A stretch of DNA of 64,000 bases from Acholoe squamosa (Eukaryota; Annelida; Polychaeta; Phyllodocida; Polynoidae), in NCBI GenBank assembly GCA_949317995.1, contig OX439036.1, positions 84,202,420 to 84,266,419 of the forward strand, in the 5' to 3' direction. This document shows, in pieces, positions 56,601-64,000 of the stretch. Position 1 is the stretch's first letter. Each line of letters opens with the position of its first letter. The notes under the pieces are model-generated. The model worked only from the letters and a program-made list of their open reading frames with translations, did not search any database and was not told the DNA's origin. The translations under genes were made by a program, and so were the position numbers.

Positions 56601-57883
56601 CACTGGAGACTATAAAAGCCAACCGGACATTGGCAGGGACCAGTGTAACAGGAGCGTCCCCACTGGTGTCTTGGCCACTTGATCTGCCTGTAGAGTGGTC
56701 AGTCAGCCCGTGGGCTGACTACATTGACGCTCGCAGCGTCAGAAACCTCCCACACAATTCCACATTCCTTAGTTTAACCCTCAGATCTATCCAAAGCACG
56801 ACTTCATTGACCAAGGCAATCACTTGATTGCCTATACAGTGACCTGCTAGAGGGGGCTACTAGTTTGAAATGACGAATAATGGATGAGAAAATCAGCCCT
56901 CATTCATTACAGGGAAAGATCCACACATTCAAAGATTAAATATCTAATGTTTAAGATACATCTTTACGTCATTGATCGAATGTATGTCATATTTCATTGG
57001 CCATTGATTTATACAAACTAAAGTACTTAAGGCCATTTCTAGCTCCATTTAGATCGTCGCGGGAGCCCTCACTGTAGTGCCGTCACAGCAGGGTCACTGA
57101 TGTTTCCATTCTTACGACTGCCCTATCAAATTCTATGGGATCACTGTGCAAATCGCACAGAGCAGTCGTAGTTCATCACCTACGATAATCTTCAATGGTA
57201 TGGACAATTTCAAATAGTCAAATCGCAGTGACTGGGTGCAGTCGCAACACTAAAAGAAAATGACATCCTGACCTATCTGTTCTGCAGTATATAGCATAGG
57301 CTCATTGTAGAAGGCGTAAAAGTAGAAAGTGTAAAATACAGAAATAAGAATAAAGCAAGTGCGAATGTATCAATTGCTTTATCATTCATACTACAAAAGA
57401 GACAATGTGGTGAAGGCAAAATGGGATTTGATGAGAAGGCACTCGTGTATGTAGCGACCAATAGTATATTTCTATGTTTGGAGTCACTATCTATAATATG
57501 TCGCTTTGATGCGGTATAAAAGGGAAATATATCATGATCTGATCAACAATTCTCCTGTTACAGTCACCTAAGACATTGGCCAGCATCATTTACCTTTACC
57601 ATGAGAATAGCTCTCGACCAACTGGACATTTGTTGTTATCAACAGTCTGATCTCAACCGGAAGTCACTAAACTGTCGAGCATGGAAGTTGATCCCAAAGT
57701 GAGACCCCGGCTCAGTAGGCCATGAGAATGGGTTCACAGTCCATAGGGCGACCGGAAGTCAGCGGACGGAAGTGGGATTATCCAGTGACCAGTAATGGAC
57801 ATTATGGAAGCGGCTCAGGTAGGCCGAGAGGGCGGCACCGGCGTCGACAACCGCAGATGTGTCAGCCAAGCCCAGGAGGTTAA
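53682..57883. other. Spacer with no supported gene
   Basis: No homologous exon is recognised. A more GC-rich patch at 56290-56830 holds overlapping short frames, a possible TATAAAAG at about 56612-56619 and a ten-G run near 56560. It might mark a promoter or a first exon of an unseen gene, but the coding evidence is too weak to call. A cluster of ACGTAA strings lies at 55543-55673. Confidence 0.35.
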
Positions 57884-58673
57884 TTCAAAACATCCTGGGA
57901 TCGCAACCCCAGCGATCTTAGGAATTATTCTACCTTATCCTATTAAGCGATCTTAAGATCAGACTGTGTTCACATTTCCTAGCCAGCACTAAGATCGCAT
58001 CGATCTTAGCCTCAGCCCTCCTACACTATTCCAAGAAGTACTGACTAGGCACAGGGGTAAGAGTCCCAAAATAAAGGAATAGCTGTGGAGTCACTCTTCT
58101 TTACAAGAGTGCTTAAACCATCATTCCCCTTCCCCATATGGGCTAAGAAATATATTAGATTCCATCTGTAAATAAGATAACTTTAATGCAAATGTTCAAC
58201 CAGGATAAAATAAAAATATCTTACCTCAATAGAGAGAGACGGATGAAATTCCCCGAAGACAGAGTCTGGCTTGCAGCAAGAGGATATCAAAGGGAGTGGG
58301 GTAGGACTTCACTTCAAAACTTAAGAAGGAAGAATTACCTTAGAGTGCCCTTAACGCATGAGTAGGCCTAAGGGCCCTCAAGGACTCTCAGTAAACATCC
58401 TCCCTCCCCTGTTTATGTATGCAGCAGGCTATTCACTCTTTCAATCAGGAGTGTTCCCTGTAAGTGCTCTTGTACTCAGGTGAAACCACTATGCAATTCT
58501 TTCACTCAGATCGCAGTGATCTTAGTGCTGGAAAAAGGAACAGTGAAGTGATCCCAGGACTTACTATTCCTGACAGGCCTGCAACCACTGCATTAGATAG
58601 GGTAGACTGGCCAGGTCTTATGATATGTGCCTACACTAAGATCGCTGGGGTTGCGATCCCAGGATGTTTTGAA
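57884..58673. mobile_element. Non-autonomous TTAA-flanked DNA transposon, 790 bp
   Basis: A perfect 38-bp terminal inverted repeat (57884-57921 and 58636-58673, starting TTCAAAACATCCTGGGATCG) is flanked on both sides by TTAA (57880-57883 and 58674-58677). A TTAA duplication is typical of piggyBac and Kolobok transposons. Subterminal copies of TAAGATCG/CGATCTTA occur several times at each end and could be transposase binding sites. No transposase frame is present. The perfect ends suggest recent activity. Confidence 0.85.
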
Positions 58674-58677
58674 TTAA

Positions 58678-59689
58678 GCTCCAGGCCCCTACCGCTTAGT
58701 TGGCCCACAAGTCCAGCCCTCACCCAGCCCCCCCCCATGCTGCATGGTCACTCTACCCCACCCCCTCCCCCACTTCTCTCGGGGGGACAGAGTGATTGCT
58801 GGCCTTAAGAGCTGTGCCTGCCCGGGTGTGCCTGATCCTGTTTGAATCCGGCCCTTGTCCTCCCTCCTTACTCACAGATGTCCTCCTGGGTCCTCTGGGA
58901 CCGTGGAGAAAGGCTTTGTCTGGCCGGTGCTGTCAGCACCCTCCACCGTGGAGTAAATGGTTGTTTAACACCGGACAGAGCCTGTTACCTTTCACTGAAA
59001 GGGGAAGTATAGAACTCACTGATGACGATGGCACCTACTTTTTTATACCACTTGTCTCAACCTGTGTCCACCAAAACAGAATTACAGTGCCACCGATGAA
59101 ACCAGTTGAGAAATTGATTATTAACGAGCTAATATATCGTATTAGAAGGACTACCAAAGAAAGGTTGTTAAAGCGATACTCATAAATTGTAATTGTTTTG
59201 TAAGCCTGATACATTATACATGTCATATATACTACTCACATTGTGAAGCCCCTATTCTGCACGTTGTCTGTTAATATTATATCTATAATCCTGACTGCAA
59301 GCTGATGTAATTGGGAAGTCAGTTAGTGGCATCGTTGAAACATACAGGAGGGGGTCAGCCTACGCCTTTTGTAACTATTATAAAAGCAGAAAACAACAAT
59401 GAAAGAGGAGTCAGTTTTTTTTTCTTAAAAACATATTACTTGGAGGAAGAGCATACATGGTGAGATGTATGCCTTTTATGCATACGTGTAAGCACTGCCC
59501 ACAGCTTTGAGGCTCCCAAACAAAGGACTCATTAACCAGGGGTGTGTTGCTCCTATGGTAAAAAGAGCTGTCATTAGGTACCCTCTCTTCAAAAGAAGTC
59601 ACGCTCTGCTTCACCATTCAACTTACACTCACCACATTAGTCTGAAAAGTCACCTGCCTTGTTTAAAGCAGAGAGAGCTGCACTATCAG
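58678..59689. other. Spacer, no supported gene
   Basis: A 129-codon frame at 58796-59185 is the longest here, but it shows no recognisable domain and no splice context I can defend. Confidence 0.35.
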
Positions 59690-59740
59690 GTACCTACTCA
59701 TGTCACACACTCTATAGTATATTATACTGACTGATTTCTC

Positions 59741-60190
59741 CCAACTAGGTACCTACTCAAATCCCCCTTTTTTAGCACCATACTTGGATGACCACTTGTG
59801 AGCAACAAAAGGGACAAGTTATAGCTACATGAAACGAAAGGACTGGAAGTGAGGGCATTTTTAGCCAGCCCTTCCTTTTACTATAGGAGCAACACCCTCC
59901 GGGTTGTTTTACTTCTTCACTGCAGCTGGCAGTACCGTTCTACCTGTCCTGCCAGTTATCATAATAAAAGCCCTTGTTACAGTGTGTGAGACTATGAGGT
60001 ACCTGATAGTCCAGGAGGCTGTTTCTCCTAACTAGGTACCTACTCAAATCCCCCTTTTTTAGCACCATACTTGAATGACCACTTGTGAGCAACAAAAGGG
60101 ACAAAAGCTACATGAAAAGAAAGGACTGGAAATGAGGGCATTTTTAGCCAGCTCTTCCTTTTACTATAGGAGCAACACCCTCCGGGCCCT
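59741..60190 (+). repeat. Direct duplication, about 155-bp copies 287 bp apart
   Basis: The block from CAACTAGGTACCTACTCAAA (about 59745) to CAACACCCTCCGGG (59902) recurs from about 60031 to 60188 with a few differences. The spacer between copies is different in sequence. It is a partial tandem duplication with a period of about 287 bp, or two insertions of one short element. Non-coding. Confidence 0.8.
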
Positions 60191-60324
60191 TGGTCGGCCT
60201 AACTAACTTATAGACGGCAAGGTATATTATAAGCTGTAATATTTAATGGTTCTCTGAACACAGATTGTCATTCACGCATTCCTCAGAATCTTTTCAATAG
60301 GTTATAGAATTTAGAGAAGATTAA

Positions 60325-60508
60325 CAGGGTAGACACTAACATTTTGGACCTTTGGCCACCCGGGCCAGTAGTCTGGTATAGAGCAATGTATTTTCATATA
60401 TTCTACTGACCAAATGGCCAAATTCAAATGGAAATCTAGAAAAACCACTGGCCCGCAGCCAAAGCTACTGGCCATTGGCCACCGGGCCAGTGTTAGTGTC
60501 TACCCCTG
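60325..60508. mobile_element. hAT-like MITE
   Basis: CAGGGTAGACACTAACA on the left matches TGTTAGTGTCTACCCCTG on the right in reverse with one extra base. The inner arms continue with repeated TGGCCA and CCGGGCCAGT blocks. Ends starting CAGGG are common in hAT elements. The expected 8-bp target duplication is not visible, so the superfamily is tentative. There is no open frame. Confidence 0.65.
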
Positions 60509-63402
60509 GGATATGTCTCATGTGCCTGCCTCTTAGTCTGATACCCAAATTAGAAGTGAAGTCAACAGACTCCTGGATAAAGTAACGGATATTACATCTT
60601 GGCGTTATCGTGGTTTTGTAGACAGTTCTGAACTAGTTCGTCCTGCAATTAACCTTATTCCTCTCAGTCAATATCTATAATGTCAAGTTTATTCAATAGC
60701 TATAAACGAGATTGTTTAGTAGAAGATTATACCGAGGTAAATCAATACAGGCATACCTTAATATACTGGGTCTTCAGTCACCTTGAGTTTGTCTTAGTAG
60801 CGTATGATAAATTCTGAACCTTTCAAGGCTGGAATTCTCAGGCTTTTATCTTTTCAGTCCGGAGGAGGTGGGGAAATACTTCACACCCTTAAACAGGTAA
60901 ACGGCTCCTGCGTTGACCTCAAGAGAACACACATAGCTCAGGAGGGTCTTTCCGAAAAAAAGGGCCCGGGAATTTCACCGTGCCCTTATATCACAAAATT
61001 GGTTTTATCCATCAAAACAGTACCAGGTCCCTATATACATCCCACGAAACTGGCTTTAAAGCACAAAAACTTTTATCTTATAAAATCCTTTATCCAACAA
61101 AGTCCTTTATCTCACAAATCGATAATTGTTTGCCTTTTAACTGACAACACCTATATACTGTTCTAAGGTCGATGAACCTAACACAATATACTTGGCTTTA
61201 ACTTCCAAAAGCTGTAAAAACTCAGGTTGTGATAAATGGGCACGTTTACAACAAGGATGTGGCACATTCCATGTTAAGTCTATCTTTTAGGGGTCATTTT
61301 TGAAGGCAAAGCATCCCACAGTGTGTCGTACAAGAAGAAATGTGCTACTTGAATTCACAAGTCCATAAGTAGAGTAATAATTAAGTTGGCCAGACAATGT
61401 ATATCTCCATCAGGTGTGCCTATGCATCAGCTTTAATTTAGTACCACTACAGTTTTTGAGTGTGGTATATGAATTTTTACAGAAGCATTTACATGAGAAA
61501 AAGTATGATATTCATTGACTGTATTTAAATGTTTGGAAATGAAACGTTTGGAAATGAAAATGTTATGAAATAGCTGTCATACAGTTCTCTAAATGCCTCA
61601 CTTCACCCACTAATAATTCTTTCCAGGGCAATATAATTGAAGCAAAGTTGCATGACAATTTTTTGATAAAGTGAATACTTGTATGTGCCTTTAATTAACT
61701 GTTGGAAATGAAACACTTAAAAAATCCATGTTTCATTCACAACTTTGTAGATTCATAAATTACTTACAATGATTACCTGATTATCTGGACATTAGAAATA
61801 AATTCATAGAAAATTGTCCATTTATCACAGGCCCAAAATCTAAAATGTATCAAAATTTTTAGATGAAAATACAGCTATTCAAGTATGAGGGACACCACTC
61901 TCAGAGATCATTTTACAATTATGCTTCAAAAATGAAAATTTGAGTTGACTGTTTGGCTATTATTAAACATCCTTACTCTAGAGGAAATAACATATGAAGA
62001 CATCTTAATGCTAATGGGAAATTCCTCTGAGACTTCAAGATTCATTAGAAACCATTCACATTACTCTAAATCAATTACATCGCAAGATATAACAAAAATG
62101 CATCTGAGAACATGAAAAGATAGACTTAAGCTGGAATGTGCCATGTGACCTTTAGCTTTTTCGAAAGACCCTCCTGAGGTGCCAACTAAGATGGAAGAAG
62201 CATAGATAAGAGAGTAGATAATAGACTGTACAGTTTATCGGCAATAAAAGACCATCAGATGTTGTGTTCATCGAAATGTCACAACATTGTAGATGGGGCA
62301 CAGATATTTCGGTTACTTGTATTATCTGCCAGTGTCTTTACTAAGAGCTATATAATTACTTAACAAATTAGTGCAATGTACCTGAACTACTTTTACTCCT
62401 ATAAGTAAGGTTTGTGGCTGTTACAAAGGATTGAAAAAAATGAAACATAAATACACTATTGTAGCAAAACACACCCATCAATGTTGATTTGATCAGTTTT
62501 CAGTGTTACCATCGTTTATGTTAACCCTAGATTCTGTATTCCTTGGTGGGAATAGCCAGGATAATTCCGGAGGGTAACCCTCCTATTTTCAGGAAGGAGA
62601 GAATGATACTCTGTAGGACTCTCCACCCGACTCTGACATAAATTCTTTTATTGAGAACCTGGTTACCTCTATTATAATAGTCTCTTTCCATCTTATTTCA
62701 ACAAGAACCAGTCAAACTACAATAACCACACGTTCAGTTGCATAAGTTCAAATATTACAGAGTGGGCTACAGTAAATTGAAATGGAATCCACACGTTGTT
62801 CACTTTAAATAACGCGTAGGCCCATCTGCTCTACCAGATGAAAGATAAAGAGCAGAAAGATTCTCGTAGATTATATAATAATAATGTTGATATTATTCAC
62901 AGACAAGTACGCAAATACGCTGTACAATATAGCATTAATGATTTTTCTCCGTTACAGGCTTATGTCAATAGTCAGAGACAAAACTGAATATAAGTTCACC
63001 AAGAAAAGCACCTGTCGTATCAAAAACTCAAATCAAAAGTAATAAAGAACAATGAGGCTTTTATTTTATAAGAGGCTATGCGGCTTCCAAACCCACTTGA
63101 TTAGAAGCATGTAGACCTGTGCCTTTTCTGGTTTGACCCCATCGCTAAACTTATCCATGTAGGGTCTCAGCCAGCATCATATAGATCATAGAAATGTAGC
63201 TAGTACATTACCACCCAGCCTATAAATCCTAGGTTGTGACATTTGTTGATGCACATAGACATCATGGAGGCAGCTTGGCGTAACTCCAAATCACCCATTT
63301 ACTCTCATCATGCCTTAATCCATTTATTTCCCTTTTTTAAAATATGGTTTTAATTCTATATATAACGAGACTGCAAGATACAGATGTTCATGCAACCACA
63401 AC
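60509..63402. other. Gene-free AT-rich spacer
   Basis: No exon, RNA gene or clear element was found. The longest frame (60804-61166) shows no domain and is repeat-like at its end. Confidence 0.35.
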
Positions 63403-63622
63403 ACTTAACTTGGTGACTTTTGCTATCCGATACCAGGGAGCTTAAGTGGATGATAATACTTAACTTGGTGACTTTTGCTATCCGATACCAGGGAGCTTAA
63501 GTGGATGATAATACTTAACTTGGTGACTTTTGCTATCCGATACCAGGGAGCTTAAGTGGATGATAATACTTAACTTGGTGACTTTTGCTATCCGATACCA
63601 GGGAGCTTAAGTGGATGATAAT
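63403..63622 (+). repeat. Perfect tandem repeat, four units of 55 bp
   Basis: Four consecutive units of 55 bp, each starting ACTTAACTTGGTGACTTTTG, appear identical throughout (4 x 55 = 220 bp). Each unit contains the inverted pair CTTAAGT/ACTTAAC-like ends. Full identity indicates very recent expansion or homogenisation. Non-coding and without protospacer-like spacers. Confidence 0.95.
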
Positions 63623-64000
63623 ATAACATGCACATGGACATATCATTCAAGGGACAGCCTATTCCCTATTCATGACTATTCCATATTCGTGACTCCCATT
63701 ACTGAAAACCTGTTGCAGCCACTGTCGGTATTGGCAAGGACAGGCGAGGTTAGGTAATAGCACGACAACAATTCTATTGTAAAAACAATATTTGTTCACT
63801 TTACAGTCACAGATAAAAACAAACAACAAGAATGGACTAGGCACTGGATGCGGGATTATACACTGTGTAATAAATGTTCAACATTCATGTTGGTATTGAT
63901 GTTATCACGCTGTTTTATCGTCATTTTTACGAGGGGGAAAAGCCAGAATTTTACCTTCTGAGTGGCATCCACATATATACATACATATGGAAGGTATCCC

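Noticed and set aside
58796-59185. A 129-codon gene after the TTAA element
   Set aside because: No domain, no conserved pattern and no supported splice partner; open length is within chance for this composition.
60804-61166. A 120-codon gene
   Set aside because: The lower half is made of similar short AT-rich lines (repeated TTATCYCACAAA-like text) with no protein family.
63403-63622. CRISPR-like array of four repeats
   Set aside because: The units are directly adjacent with no spacers; it is a simple tandem repeat.

Overview
The window looks like nuclear DNA from an invertebrate animal, probably marine. It has intron-split genes with GT-AG junctions, a metazoan glutamate-transporter gene, a Ty3/Gypsy element whose primer site fits animal tRNA-His, a DIRS-like tyrosine-recombinase retroelement, and many small non-autonomous transposons in AT-rich spacer. 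The phylum cannot be fixed from the sequence; a lophotrochozoan such as a mollusc is a guess.

Only two host genes can be supported, both on the + strand. The first (about 24.27-26.46 kb) has two visible exons. It encodes an ankyrin-repeat protein of about 545 residues with a long basic, Ser/Pro-rich tail. The second (43.07-50.36 kb) has nine exons and encodes an SLC1-family excitatory amino-acid transporter. The nine exons sum to 1545 nt, a multiple of three, giving 514 residues with all hallmark motifs.

Layout. 0-5.6 kb: spacer with short inverted-repeat elements and a local duplication. 5.6-6.8 kb: a C-rich minisatellite of about 62 bp units. 7.1-10.2 kb: a patchwork of small mobile pieces, namely a TTA-flanked MITE, two strong hairpins, three perfect CRE palindromes, a fold-back element, a GC-rich minisatellite and two tRNA-headed SINEs in opposite orientation. 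10.84-23.69 kb: one Gypsy LTR retrotransposon on the minus strand. It has 364-bp LTRs that look identical, gag, pol, and two further long open frames in the position where some relatives carry env. It sits antisense just upstream of the ankyrin gene. 27-42 kb: no host gene found; a second copy of the TTA MITE, another fold-back MITE, a decayed DIRS-like element, a cluster of a 20-bp motif in both orientations, a pogo/Tigger-like MITE, a 20-bp minisatellite and an unusual 1.83-kb element with 457/460-bp direct terminal repeats. 43-50.4 kb: the transporter gene, whose last intron holds a minisatellite invaded by a MITE. 50.4-64 kb: no supported gene; a 41-bp palindrome, a dispersed 15-bp motif, a TTAA-flanked 790-bp element, a duplication with a period of about 287 bp, a hAT-like MITE and a perfect 4 x 55 bp tandem repeat.

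The two host genes show no functional link beyond proximity. The most unusual items are the two unrecognised open frames behind pol in a very young Gypsy element, its lack of a visible target duplication, the 40.3-42.2 kb terminal-repeat element, and the two short-motif arrays at 32.5-33.2 and 52.6-53.7 kb. No searches were run; all family calls come from reading motifs.
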